NCBI RefSeq assembly: GCF_022790535.1
Contig: NZ_LOHG01000009.1
Location: 75,083 to 139,082 of the forward strand
DNA from: Pseudomonas maioricensis
GTDB taxonomy: Bacteria > Pseudomonadota > Gammaproteobacteria > Pseudomonadales > Pseudomonadaceae
Direction of reading: 5' to 3'
Length of the DNA: 64,000 bases
This document shows, in pieces, positions 37,261-46,515 of the stretch. The position numbers and the translations under genes are program-made. A model generated the notes under the pieces. The model was given only the letters and a program-made list of their open reading frames with translations. It searched no databases and was not told where the DNA came from. The stretch's first letter is position 1. The number at the start of each line of letters is the position of its first letter.

Positions 37261-38232
37261 ATGGCAAGTCAACTTACTGAAACTGGAAACCTGCCAAAAA
37301 GAAGTGGTGAAGCGGCGATGTCAATGGCCACTGCCATGGACTTGAAACTCTTCAAGGTTTTTAGGGCAGTGGTTGAAGCAGGAGGCTTTACTGCGGCACA
37401 GGTAGAACTGAATATCAGCCTGGCTGCAATCAGCAAACAGATATCCGATCTTGAAATCAGACTCGGCATGCGCCTATGTACGCGGGGGCGGGAAAAGTTC
37501 TGCCTGACCGAACAAGGCAAGATCATTTATGACGCCAGCCTCGACCTGTTCATGGCGCTGGATAACTTTCGCGATCGCTTGGGCAATGTCCGGGGTGAGT
37601 TATTGGGCGATTTGAATATCGCGGTCATTGATAACACCGTTTCAGACCCGGACTCTCCCTTGATTGAAGCTCTGAAAGCCTTGCAAATAAAGGCTCCAAA
37701 GGCCAAGGTGCGTCTCAATGTGGCACCGCTGGACGAAATCGAACAAGGCATTCTGAAGGGCCGTTTTGCAGTGGGCATTGTGCCGGTTTATAGCGGCAAA
37801 GATGACTTTCAGGTGATGCCGTTGTACGACGAAATATCAGAGCTTTACTGTTCGAGCGGTCATCCATTTTTTGCCATGAATGATGACAGTATCGATGAGC
37901 AGTGCCTGTCTCAGGCAGAATTCGTTGAGCACGCTTATGCGGTTCATGCAGGCAAGCCGAAACTAATGAGCAGCCGCGAAGTGACCGCGGTGGCCACTCA
38001 GGTTGAGGCCGTGGCGATCCTGATTAAAACCGGTCGTTACCTGGGTTATTTGCCTGTTCATTGGGCGAGAAGTTACGTTGAACGTGGTGAGATGCGCGCC
38101 ATAAAGAGGCAGAAATTTGCCATAGCCACACCAGTGAAATTGTTGTACAGGCAACAGGTGCCACGTAATCCTTTAGTGGATGCTTTTCTACAGATAATGC
38201 AGGAAAGTTCAGCCGTTAATAACAAAAGTTAA
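37261..38232 (+). CDS. LysR-family regulator, likely controlling the lyase/importer operon
   Basis: 323 residues. Helix-turn-helix MDLKLFKVFRAVVEAGGFTA, NISLAAISKQISDLEIRLGM. Starts at 37261 or at 37318 (19 residues shorter, closer to the usual LysR beginning) are both possible. The effector domain begins near residue 110 (GDLNIAVIDNTVSD). It is divergent from the argininosuccinate-lyase-like gene, with a dyad at 37148-37167 between them. Confidence 0.88.
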   Translation: MASQLTETGNLPKRSGEAAMSMATAMDLKLFKVFRAVVEAGGFTAAQVELNISLAAISKQISDLEIRLGMRLCTRGREKFCLTEQGKIIYDASLDLFMALDNFRDRLGNVRGELLGDLNIAVIDNTVSDPDSPLIEALKALQIKAPKAKVRLNVAPLDEIEQGILKGRFAVGIVPVYSGKDDFQVMPLYDEISELYCSSGHPFFAMNDDSIDEQCLSQAEFVEHAYAVHAGKPKLMSSREVTAVATQVEAVAILIKTGRYLGYLPVHWARSYVERGEMRAIKRQKFAIATPVKLLYRQQVPRNPLVDAFLQIMQESSAVNNKS

Positions 38233-38305
38233 TAAGGCTTAAATAAGCGCACGCTGTCGGTGCGCGTTACTTAAATACCCGTTTATCGTGCACCTGAACT
38301 GAACA

Positions 38306-39277
38306 TTATGGGTTGGATTGGCTGTTCCTCGACGCTTCGCGCAGGCGTTGCAGGAAAACCGATTCGGCTTTTGTCAGGCGTTGTTCCTGATTCCACAGCA
38401 GGCTGATGTCCACGGAGCCAACGCCTTCTTCAGGCGGCAGGCGCCACAGATGCCCGGCACTCAATTCTTTCTGGCAGATGTGCTGCGGCAGGCAGGCGAT
38501 GCCGAAACCCGCCAGCACCAGACGTAACACCTCCTGGGTATTGGCTGACGAGGCGACGATTTGCCCGGTCAACTGATGCAGGTCGCGAAACTCGGCAAGC
38601 GATGACAACGTGCCGCCCAGCAGATCCCCGGTGAAAATAATTAACGGCTCGTTGCGCAGGTCTGCGAGGCTCAGGTCCTCACGTCCATATAAAGGGTGCG
38701 CGTCGCTGCAATAAAACGCGTAGTGCTCTTGAGTCAGGCACTGCTGGCCGAGCCAGGCAGGGGCGGTACGATTGACCGCGAGGCCGACACTGGCGGTTTT
38801 CTGAGCGAGAGAACTGAGAATCGCATCGCTTGATTGCACGTCGATTTCCAGGGTGATGCCGGGATAGTCGCGATGCAGCTCCAAAAGAAATCTGTCGTAG
38901 GCCGGGCAGCGAATGCCGCTCACCGTGAGCAGGCGAACTTTGCCCACCACCTGATCGCTGCTGCGTTCAAGGGCCGCATCCAGTTGCGTGAAGTGGCCTT
39001 GCACTTCGGCCGCCACACGCAGTGTTTCGATACCTGACTGGGTGAGCAGAAAGCGTGGCCCACGGCGCTCGATCAGCGCCGCACCGAGTTGCTCTTCCAG
39101 GCGTTTGATCGCCTGGCTTACCGCAGGCTGGGACAGGTGCAGACGCACTGCGGCGCGGCTGATACTCAGCTCCTGTGCCACGACCTGAAATGTACGCAAC
39201 AGATTCCAGTCCAGTCGCTCGCCCAATGGTCGCGAAGAGGGGCGGGGGATGGCTACCGGGCTAGTTGATTGAGTCAC
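38306..39277 (-). CDS. LysR-family regulator divergent from the aldolase operon
   Basis: 323 residues. Helix-turn-helix LDWNLLRTFQVVAQELSISR, HLSQPAVSQAIKRLEEQLGA. The effector domain starts with VGKVRLLTVSGIRCPAYDRF. Only 97 bp separate it from the divergent class II aldolase gene, making it the probable regulator of aldolase, dehydrogenase and porin. The C-terminus converges on the preceding LysR gene. Confidence 0.88.
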   Translation of the reverse strand: MTQSTSPVAIPRPSSRPLGERLDWNLLRTFQVVAQELSISRAAVRLHLSQPAVSQAIKRLEEQLGAALIERRGPRFLLTQSGIETLRVAAEVQGHFTQLDAALERSSDQVVGKVRLLTVSGIRCPAYDRFLLELHRDYPGITLEIDVQSSDAILSSLAQKTASVGLAVNRTAPAWLGQQCLTQEHYAFYCSDAHPLYGREDLSLADLRNEPLIIFTGDLLGGTLSSLAEFRDLHQLTGQIVASSANTQEVLRLVLAGFGIACLPQHICQKELSAGHLWRLPPEEGVGSVDISLLWNQEQRLTKAESVFLQRLREASRNSQSNP

Positions 39278-39374
39278 TGCACAGCCTTTATTGGTGAAAA
39301 AAATAATGAATATAAGTAATGGCGAATTGAACTGCGTTGCCCTTTGCTCTTAAAAAGGCTGCACAAATTGCGCC

Positions 39375-40175
39375 ATGACCTTTTTGATGGAACCCACGAT
39401 GTCCGCTTCTGCCAGCCACAATCGGCTACCGCTGCACATGCCCGAGACCGAGCGCGCCGCCCGTTGCGAGCTCGCTGCGCTCTATCGTTTGCTGGCGTAC
39501 TACCGCATGACCGACCTGATCGATACGCATATTTCCTTGCGGCTACCGGGCGACAGCGGGCACTTTCTGATCAACCGCTATGGCACCTTGTTCGAGCGCA
39601 TGAGCGCCAGCACGCTGGTGAAGATCGACAGCGAGGGTAACGTCGTCGACGAGTTCTATCCCGAGCATCGCGTCAACCGTGCAGGCTTCGTCATTCATTC
39701 GGCGATCCATGCGGCACGCCCCGATGCGCACTGTGTGATTCATACCCACACCGCAGCGGGCATTGCAGTCTCTGCGCAACTGGCGGGGCTGTTGCCGTTG
39801 AGTCAGCATGCCTTGAAGTTTTACAACCGCCTGAGCTATCACACCTACGAAGGCATCGCCCTTCATGTCGCCGAGCGTGAGCGTCTGGTGGCCGATCTGG
39901 GCAGTACCAATGCGATGATTTTGCGTAATCATGGTTTGTTGGTGGCAGGTGGTTCAGCGGCTGAAGCCTTCTCCAATATTTACTTTCTGGAGCGTGCCTG
40001 CCAGGCGCAGGTTCAGGCATTGGCTGGCGGCACCGAATTGATACAGCCCGACCCGCAGGTCTGCGAGCACACTGCGCAGCAGTTCGAGGCCGATGACAGC
40101 GATGGCATCACTGAGCTGGCCTGGGAGGCTGCGCTGGAATTGATCGCCAGCCAGCGTCACGAGTATTGCTCATGA
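39375..40175 (+). CDS. class II aldolase/adducin-family protein
   Basis: 266 residues; ATG 39399 is a possible shorter start. The family has a zinc site, here HCVIHTHTAAGIAVSAQLAG plus a third His in ILRNHGLLVAGG, and an early RMTDLIDTHISLRLPG. Members cleave phosphorylated sugars or act on other hydroxy-carbonyl compounds. The gene overlaps the start of the next one by four bases (ATGA). Substrate unknown; the downstream 2-hydroxyacid dehydrogenase suggests a product such as glyoxylate, hydroxypyruvate or a related 2-oxoacid. Confidence 0.87.
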   Translation: MTFLMEPTMSASASHNRLPLHMPETERAARCELAALYRLLAYYRMTDLIDTHISLRLPGDSGHFLINRYGTLFERMSASTLVKIDSEGNVVDEFYPEHRVNRAGFVIHSAIHAARPDAHCVIHTHTAAGIAVSAQLAGLLPLSQHALKFYNRLSYHTYEGIALHVAERERLVADLGSTNAMILRNHGLLVAGGSAAEAFSNIYFLERACQAQVQALAGGTELIQPDPQVCEHTAQQFEADDSDGITELAWEAALELIASQRHEYCS

Positions 40176-41098
40176 AGCCTCTGGTGTTGCTTGGATCAGG
40201 CGGCGGCCTGGGTCGTGTTCGTGAAAATCTCCTGGCGCTGGATTCGTCGCTGACGATTTTGCGGCCGGGCGAAGCGGGTGCGCAGGAGGCTGAAGTTGCA
40301 CTCTGCTGGAACCCGTCAGCGGGCGATCTGGGAATGTTCCCTCACTTACGTCTGATTCATTCCATCGCTGCCGGTGCTGATCAGATCTTCAAGGACCCGA
40401 GTCGGCCAGCACACGTTCCTGTCTGCCGCATCATCGATCCAGACCATCGGCTGGGCATGATCGAGTACGTGTTGTGGGGTGTTTTGCACTACCACCGTGG
40501 CTTTGATCAGATGCTGAAAAATCAGGCCCGTGTGGTGTGGAACCGGCCTGGGCAGCAACCCGCCAAGCAAACCCGAGTGGGCGTTATGGGGCTTGGCGAG
40601 CTGGGCCGCGCCGTTGCGGTGCAACTGGCGGGGCTGGGTTTCGATACGCGTGGCTGGGCACGCCGTCCGCAGCAGGTAGAAGGTGTAAAAACCTTCCAAT
40701 TAGCTGAATTCAATGAATTTTTGAGCGGTTTGGACATCCTGGTCTGTTTATTGCCTCTTACCACAGAGACAGTCGGCATTCTGAATCGCGAGACCTTCGC
40801 ACTCATGACGAAGGGCTCGGTGGTTATTAACTGTGGTCGTGGCGAACATCTGCGTTGCGATGACTTGCTGGCAGCGCTGGACAGCGGTCAGTTGCGTGGC
40901 GCTTTGCTGGATGTATTCGAGCAGGAACCGTTACCCAAGGAAGATCCATTCTGGCGCCATCCGCAAATATGCGTGACGCCGCACATTGCTTCATCCGCTT
41001 CCTACGAAGTGATCGCTGAGCAGATTCTGGGGAACCTGAAACGCCTTGATGCGGAGCTACCCTTGGCGAATCAGGTGAACCCGGAACAGGGCTACTAG
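40172..41098 (+). CDS. D-2-hydroxyacid dehydrogenase, GhrA-like
   Basis: 308 residues from ATG 40172, coupled by ATGA overlap to the aldolase gene. NAD(P) loop VGVMGLGELGRAVAVQLAGL with RGWARRPQ after it (Arg suggests NADPH), LDILVCLLPLTTETVGIL, and the catalytic Arg/Glu/His set in INCGRGEHL, DVFEQEPLPKEDPFW and VTPHIASSAS. GhrA reduces glyoxylate and hydroxypyruvate. Together with the aldolase and the OprD porin downstream it forms a small uptake-and-catabolism unit. Confidence 0.88.
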   Translation: MKPLVLLGSGGGLGRVRENLLALDSSLTILRPGEAGAQEAEVALCWNPSAGDLGMFPHLRLIHSIAAGADQIFKDPSRPAHVPVCRIIDPDHRLGMIEYVLWGVLHYHRGFDQMLKNQARVVWNRPGQQPAKQTRVGVMGLGELGRAVAVQLAGLGFDTRGWARRPQQVEGVKTFQLAEFNEFLSGLDILVCLLPLTTETVGILNRETFALMTKGSVVINCGRGEHLRCDDLLAALDSGQLRGALLDVFEQEPLPKEDPFWRHPQICVTPHIASSASYEVIAEQILGNLKRLDAELPLANQVNPEQGY

Positions 41099-41317
41099 GG
41101 AGAGTAGTAACAAGTCAGACCTAGAGGGGGCTTCTTGGGGAGAAGAAGCCGGGGCTGGCTGTGAGTGTCTACAAGCTGCTTATCCAATGAGCTTCTTGAT
41201 AATAAGAAAGCCATCGCGAATGTATTGGCGAAAGAAACATTCCCTTCTGAATCTGCCAATAAATATCCGCTCGCCCAACGAAGGATAGCGGATGCGATAA
41301 CCAACGGAGCAGCAGTA

Positions 41318-42571
41318 ATGAATGTCAGTAAATTGAGTGTCATTGCCCTGGCAGTGGCAGCGGGATCTGTGCAGCCGGTTTTTGCTGATTCTCAGGCAGA
41401 CGCAAAGGGTTTTCTGGAAGGCGCCAAGTTGAATGTCAAGGCGCGCAACATGTACATGAACCGTGATAACCGCGCGACTAACGCGACCAAAGCTTACGGC
41501 GAAGAGTGGGCTCAGGGCTTCATCGGTAACTTCGAATCCGGCTTCACCCAAGGCACCGTAGGTTTCGGTCTTGATGCCATTGGCCTGTACGGCATGAAGC
41601 TGGACACCGGCGGTGGTCGTTTCGGCGGCGGCACCGGTTTGCTGCAACCCACCAAAGATGGCCAGGGCGTCAAGGACGACTACGGCTATGCGGGCGCAGC
41701 AGTAAAAATGCGCATTTCCAAAACCGTGCTCAAGTTTGGTGATCAGGTTGTCAACAACCCGGTGTTCGCCACCTCTGACAGCCGTCTGTTGCCAGAAACT
41801 GCCCAAGGTCTTTTGGTCACCAGTAACGAGATCGATAGCCTCACGCTGCAGGGCGGTCACTTCACGGCGCTGAGAAACCGCAACCAGAGTTCCCACGATA
41901 ATGCGGGCCTGGATGTCATCAACTTTGGTGGCGGTGCGTACAAGTTCAACAAGAACCTGTCGACCAGCGCGTACTACTCCAACGTCGAAGATATCTGGCG
42001 TAAATACTACGGCAGCCTGACCTATGCGTTAGCGCTGACGCCGCAAGATGCTGTGAAGTTTGACCTCAACGCTTACGACACCAAGAGCATTGGCAAAGAA
42101 GAGTTGGGCAAATACGACAACACCATCTGGAGCCTGACGGCGTCGTACAGCATTGGCGCGCACACCTTCCAGGTGGGTCGTCAGGTGGTTAACGGCACCA
42201 AAGGCTACGACTACGGTATCGACGGTAATAGCACCATCTTCCTCGGTAACTCGGTTCAGTATTCCGACTTCAACCATGAAGACGAGAAGTCCTGGCAGGC
42301 TCGTTACGACCTGAACATGGCGACCTATGGCGTGCCGGGTCTGAGCTTCATGACGCGGTATGTGAAAGGCACCGACTTCAAAACCGCCACCAGTGATGAT
42401 GCCAAGGCCTGGGAGCGTGACGTTGAAGTCAAGTACGTCTTCCAGTCCGGTCCTGCCAAGGATCTGAGTTTGCGTGTGCGTGCCGCCAGCTATCGTAGCC
42501 CGTCTTCTGATGGCGCCGGTAAAGTCGATGACACGCGTCTGATCATTGAGTACCCGATCAGCATCCTGTAA
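41318..42571 (+). CDS. OprD-family outer-membrane porin
   Basis: 417 residues from ATG 41318 (CGGAG upstream); the frame extends back to 41165 but without homology. A signal peptide (SVIALAVAAGSVQPVFA, cut before DSQ) precedes a beta-barrel protein typical of OprD/OpdX: KLNVKARNMYMNRDNR, EWAQGFIGNFESGFTQGTVG, DNTIWSLTASYSIGAHTFQV, and a C-terminal aromatic/hydrophobic end (IIEYPISIL). Such porins admit basic amino acids or small carboxylates. Neighbours suggest a carboxylate. A good terminator follows. Confidence 0.95.
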   Translation: MNVSKLSVIALAVAAGSVQPVFADSQADAKGFLEGAKLNVKARNMYMNRDNRATNATKAYGEEWAQGFIGNFESGFTQGTVGFGLDAIGLYGMKLDTGGGRFGGGTGLLQPTKDGQGVKDDYGYAGAAVKMRISKTVLKFGDQVVNNPVFATSDSRLLPETAQGLLVTSNEIDSLTLQGGHFTALRNRNQSSHDNAGLDVINFGGGAYKFNKNLSTSAYYSNVEDIWRKYYGSLTYALALTPQDAVKFDLNAYDTKSIGKEELGKYDNTIWSLTASYSIGAHTFQVGRQVVNGTKGYDYGIDGNSTIFLGNSVQYSDFNHEDEKSWQARYDLNMATYGVPGLSFMTRYVKGTDFKTATSDDAKAWERDVEVKYVFQSGPAKDLSLRVRAASYRSPSSDGAGKVDDTRLIIEYPISIL

Positions 42572-42598
42572 CCCGTTTCGATCCCCATCGAGATGTAG

Positions 42599-42634
42599 CC
42601 CGCTCCGGATTCATCCTCTGGAGCGGGTTTTTTA
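42599..42634 (+). terminator. intrinsic terminator of the porin gene
   Basis: Stem cccgctcc / ggagcggg (42599-42606 and 42620-42627) is followed by TTTTTTATT. Confidence 0.9.
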
Positions 42635-42644
42635 TTGGCGCGTT

Positions 42645-43586
42645 TCAAGGGTTCAACCTGCGGTAGTCACGACCGCTCTGGATCAGCGCATCAATGGTTG
42701 CCAAGGGCGGCGTCCAGCCGAGCACCCGACGCGCTTTGTCCGAATCAACCGCGAGTGACGCACACAGCGTTGAATACATTGCACCTTTACCCAGCAACCT
42801 GGCTCCATGGCGCAATAACGACTTGGGCACAGGCACTAGCCGAGCGGTCGAGCCCATACCGTTCGCCAGGTGCGTCACCAGTTCAGCGGTGGACATGTCA
42901 GCGCCGTCGGATATCAGAAAAAGCTCATTGGCCGCCGCCGGGTGCTTGATGCACAGCGCAATGAAATCCACCAGATTCTCCAGGGCAATCATGCTGCGCC
43001 GGTTATGGATGGCGGCAAACGGCATGGGGACACCCGAATGAACCCATTGCATCAATCGTGAGAAATTCCGCGGTGCGTGTCCTGCGTACACCAGTGGCGG
43101 GCGGATGATCACCCACTCCATGGCTGTCCCTTGTAACAGCTTTTGCAACGCTTGCTCAGCTTCAAGTTTTGACTGTGCGTAGTCATCCGTCGGGGCGGGC
43201 AGGGATATTTCGCTGAACGGGGCGTGGTGGGTTGTCGAGCCGTTGACACCGACTGAACTGATGAAAATGAAACGTCGGGTGCCTGCCGATAATGCCTGCC
43301 GTGCCAGGGCCAGTGTGCCGTCGACATTGGTACTTCTGAGTTCTTTAAGCGAAGTGCCGGGTGTGGCGAGATGGGCAGCAACATGAATGACGGTATCTAC
43401 GTCTTGCAGAGCAGCGGACCAGTCGGTCGCCGCATTGGCTGTACCTACTTGAATCAGGGAAGCCCCAGAAGGCTCCCGGTTTTCGTGCCGTGTCGAACCT
43501 ATCACTTGGTATTCAGAGTCCGTGGCAAGCCTGTGCAGTAGTGCTTTACCGATAAAACCTGTTGCGCCGGTGACGAGAATTTTCAT
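42645..43586 (-). CDS. NAD-dependent epimerase/dehydratase (extended SDR)
   Basis: 313 residues. Rossmann start MKILVTGATGFIGKALLHRL, VDTVIHVAAHLATPG, the SSVGVNG strand and the catalytic Tyr-Lys in DDYAQSKLEAEQAL are intact; VIIRPPLVYAG is typical of UDP-sugar epimerases and dihydroflavonol-4-reductase-like enzymes. It resembles the 4-epimerases found in O-antigen clusters, but it stands alone here, convergent with the porin gene. Substrate uncertain. Confidence 0.85.
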   Translation of the reverse strand: MKILVTGATGFIGKALLHRLATDSEYQVIGSTRHENREPSGASLIQVGTANAATDWSAALQDVDTVIHVAAHLATPGTSLKELRSTNVDGTLALARQALSAGTRRFIFISSVGVNGSTTHHAPFSEISLPAPTDDYAQSKLEAEQALQKLLQGTAMEWVIIRPPLVYAGHAPRNFSRLMQWVHSGVPMPFAAIHNRRSMIALENLVDFIALCIKHPAAANELFLISDGADMSTAELVTHLANGMGSTARLVPVPKSLLRHGARLLGKGAMYSTLCASLAVDSDKARRVLGWTPPLATIDALIQSGRDYRRLNP

Positions 43587-43698
43587 GGTCTTCCTGACAT
43601 GTCATGTGCAATAGCTGGAAGCAGAATAGTCGCAAGATCGGGTATTGCTGATTGTTGGCGGCACAGACCCGTTGCCAAATGTGTAGCGGTGGCGTATT

Positions 43699-44601
43699 TC
43701 AATTTCCGGCGCTCAGGCCTTTCATGCTCAACGCTTCCAGCAATGCCGCCGCATACCCCGGCAACGCATCGAAATCCAGCGCGCACAGGAGTAATTGCCG
43801 GTCGGCCCATGCGTCGCTCAACGGCACACTTTTGAAGTGATGCTGCCCTTGCCAGCGTTGCACTGCTGCTTGCGGCACGATGCTCAATCCTGCGCCGTGG
43901 CTGGCCATTCGGATCGCTGCGTCAAAGCCTTCAGCGCGCACCCTGATGCGCAGCCGCTTACCGACATGCAACGCTTGCGCTTCCAGGTGCAGCGCCAGCG
44001 CACTGTTGGCCGACAGGCCGACGAATTCGTAATCCAGCGCCTGGCTGAAATGCAGGTGCTCTTCAAGCGCCAATGAATGATTCAGCGGCATGATCAGGCT
44101 CAATGGGTCCGCTCGAAACGGTCGGGTCTGCAGGTCACTGGCGTCGACGGCGTCGGAGATAATCCCGATGTCGGCCGTGCCATTGCGCAACGCATGAAGG
44201 ATGCGCAGGCTCGGTTGTTCTTCGACATCGATGTCGATGTTCGGATGGCTGACCAGGAAATCCGCCAACAGCTCTGGCAGATGCTCGCTGAGGGTTGAGC
44301 TGTTGCACAGCAGGCGCACTTGTCCCTTGAATCCCTTGGCATAGTCCGCGAGATCAAACTGCATGCGCTCTACCTGTTGCAGTATCAGCCGCGCGTGCTG
44401 CGCCAGCGCCTTGCCCGCAGGCGTGGGCGTAACGCCGCGCCGACCGCGTTCTAGCAGCGGAATGTTCAGCGAGGTTTCCAGCCCTCGAATGCGCGCACTC
44501 GCTGACGCCAATGACAAATGACTGCGCGCTGCTCCGGCGGTGATATTGCCGCTTTCCAGCACATTCAAAAACAGGCGTAGGTCAATCAGATCGAAGTGCA
44601 T
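43699..44601 (-). CDS. LysR-family regulator
   Basis: 300 residues. Helix-turn-helix DLRLFLNVLESGNITAGAAR, SLASASARIRGLETSLNIPL. The effector domain begins KGQVRLLCNSSTLSEHLPEL and resembles CbbR/YtlI-like sensors. It is divergent from the TauE/SafE exporter gene with a palindromic repeat between, so regulation of that exporter is likely though not certain. Confidence 0.88.
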   Translation of the reverse strand: MHFDLIDLRLFLNVLESGNITAGAARSHLSLASASARIRGLETSLNIPLLERGRRGVTPTPAGKALAQHARLILQQVERMQFDLADYAKGFKGQVRLLCNSSTLSEHLPELLADFLVSHPNIDIDVEEQPSLRILHALRNGTADIGIISDAVDASDLQTRPFRADPLSLIMPLNHSLALEEHLHFSQALDYEFVGLSANSALALHLEAQALHVGKRLRIRVRAEGFDAAIRMASHGAGLSIVPQAAVQRWQGQHHFKSVPLSDAWADRQLLLCALDFDALPGYAAALLEALSMKGLSAGN

Positions 44602-44663
44602 GTGGGTTTTCTGGTGTGGCTCATCTCAAAACAATGCAAACCACCGCATTGAAATACATATTT

Positions 44664-44738
44664 CTGTAGGAGCTGCCGAAGGCTGCGAAGCGTTGACCCT
44701 GACACGAAGCCATCGCAGCCTTCGGCAGCTCCTACAGG
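44664..44738. repeat. palindromic intergenic repeat (gccgaaggctgcgaagc family)
   Basis: Arms ctgtaggagctgccgaaggc and gccttcggcagctcctacag. Unlike most copies it sits between divergent genes, that is, in a promoter region. Confidence 0.92.
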
Positions 44739-44839
44739 TATTCAGACAGCGACCAGTAAATACAGCCTCTGCTTCTGCCTGAGGCTGGCTCAGTATATGG
44801 CGAATTTTCCAATACGGTCTGTGCTGCCAATATAACGCC

Positions 44840-45601
44840 ATGAACGACATTATCGAGCACTACCAAACTCTCGGCTGGACCTTGTCAATACTGGTGATAG
44901 GGACTTTTCTGCTGGCCGGAACCGTGAAGGGTGTAATCGGCCTTGGCTTGCCGACTGTGGCCATGGGCTTGCTCGGGATGGCTATGCTTCCGGCGCAGGC
45001 AGCCGCATTACTGATTATTCCTTCGACTGTGACCAATGTCTGGCAACTGATGACTGGCGGTCATCTGATCCCTTTGCTCAAGCGGCTTTGGCCCATGTTG
45101 CTGATGATTACTTCAGGGACAGTTTTGGGGTCCATGGTCATCGGCATCAGCAGCGGCCCGTTGATGACTCGGGCGTTAGGCGCGGCCTTGTTGCTTTACG
45201 CCTTGAGCGGGCTCTTTTTACCGACGCTGCGCGTTGCGCCACGTCATGAAGTCTGGCTTGGCCCTGTGTGCGGTTTTGTCACCGGCGTGATCACCTCGGC
45301 CACCGGGGTGTTTGTGATCCCGGCCGTGCCTTACCTGCAAGCATTGGGTTTGGAGCGCAACGCGTTAGTGCAGGCGTTGGGGCTGTCGTTCACAGTCTCG
45401 ACGCTGGCGTTGGCAGGTGGCCTGTTCTGGAATGGCGCGCTCGGTGGCGGCGAGTTGGGGGCTTCTGTTCTGGCGCTGATCCCTGCGCTGCTGGGCATGT
45501 GGTTTGGGCAGTGGCTGCGTCAGCGGATCAGCGCGCAGACGTTCAAGCGCGTGTTCTTTATCGGCATGGGAATATTGGGTTTGCATCTCATGCTCAGCTA
45601 G
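44840..45601 (+). CDS. TauE/SafE-family membrane exporter
   Basis: 253 residues with about eight hydrophobic segments in two similar halves: GTVKGVIGLGLPTVAMGLLG in the first and GFVTGVITSATGVFVIPAVP in the second. This is the family pattern of two Gly-rich motifs. Members export sulfite, sulfoacetate or other small organic anions. Divergent from a LysR gene that probably controls it. Substrate unknown. Confidence 0.88.
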   Translation: MNDIIEHYQTLGWTLSILVIGTFLLAGTVKGVIGLGLPTVAMGLLGMAMLPAQAAALLIIPSTVTNVWQLMTGGHLIPLLKRLWPMLLMITSGTVLGSMVIGISSGPLMTRALGAALLLYALSGLFLPTLRVAPRHEVWLGPVCGFVTGVITSATGVFVIPAVPYLQALGLERNALVQALGLSFTVSTLALAGGLFWNGALGGGELGASVLALIPALLGMWFGQWLRQRISAQTFKRVFFIGMGILGLHLMLS

Positions 45602-45742
45602 TAGCGTTCAATAATGAAGGGCTTATTCGTGCTTGTGGGTCAAAAGTTATTTGATCTCGTCGGCCTTATTCCGACAAGCCTCAGCCTGTATCTTTCGCCC
45701 ATCAAATTTAATGACCCTCCCTTTTACTTGATGGGGTAACGC

Positions 45743-46327
45743 ATGAAAAAGATTCTGTTGTTGAACGGCGGCAAACAATTCGCTCACTCCGATGGTCGGT
45801 ACAACGCCACCCTGCACGAAGCGGCGGTGGCTTATCTGGATCGCTCCGGGTTCGACGTCAAAGAAACCTTCATTGATGGCGGTTACAACATCGCGGATGA
45901 AGTGCAGAAGTACCTGTGGGCAGACGTCATCATTTATCAAATGCCAGGCTGGTGGATGGGCGCGCCGTGGACCGTCAAGAAGTACATCGACGAAGTCTTC
46001 ACTGAGGGGCATGGTTCGCTTTACGCCAACGATGGCCGTACCCGATCCGATGCGTCGCAGAAATACGGCAGCGGCGGCTTGCTCAAGGGCAAGCAGTACA
46101 TGATTTCTGCAACCTGGAACGCGCCACAGCAAGCGTTTGAAGACCCGACTGATTTCTTCGAAGGCAAAGGTGTGGATGCAGTGTACTTCCCGTTCCACAA
46201 AGCCAACGAGTTCCTCGACATGACCGGCTTGCCGACTTTCCTTGCCGTGGATGTCATGAAAATGCCGAACATCGAGAACGACGTGAAGCGTTACGAAGCG
46301 CATCTGGCGAAAGTGTTTGGGGTGTAA
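45743..46327 (+). CDS. mdaB: NAD(P)H quinone oxidoreductase MdaB
   Basis: 194 residues. The flavodoxin-like fold has MKKILLLNGGKQFAHSDGRY, DVIIYQMPGWWMGAPWTVKK and SATWNAPQQAFEDP, which match modulator of drug activity B. It is an FAD-dependent two-electron reductase that protects against quinone and oxidative stress in the cytoplasm. A LysR gene follows 188 bp downstream on the same strand. Confidence 0.93.
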   Translation: MKKILLLNGGKQFAHSDGRYNATLHEAAVAYLDRSGFDVKETFIDGGYNIADEVQKYLWADVIIYQMPGWWMGAPWTVKKYIDEVFTEGHGSLYANDGRTRSDASQKYGSGGLLKGKQYMISATWNAPQQAFEDPTDFFEGKGVDAVYFPFHKANEFLDMTGLPTFLAVDVMKMPNIENDVKRYEAHLAKVFGV

Positions 46328-46515
46328 CCGCAGGTTTGACAGGGGCGCCTAACCCCGTGGGAACGAAAGCGGCGGTACAGACGATAGATATGTATTGGAT
46401 GTACTGAGGTCTTCGCGAATGAATTCGCTGCCACAGGTTCGGCCCTCAGTATTGGTTTTCAACTCTTGCTCAAATTAGCGCTAATATCCCGCGTATTTTC
46501 GAGCGGAGTACAAGG

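Noticed and set aside
39278..39374. Fur or LysR box in the AT-rich gap before the aldolase gene
   Set aside because: The stretch is AT-rich and gives many weak matches; none is a convincing dyad.
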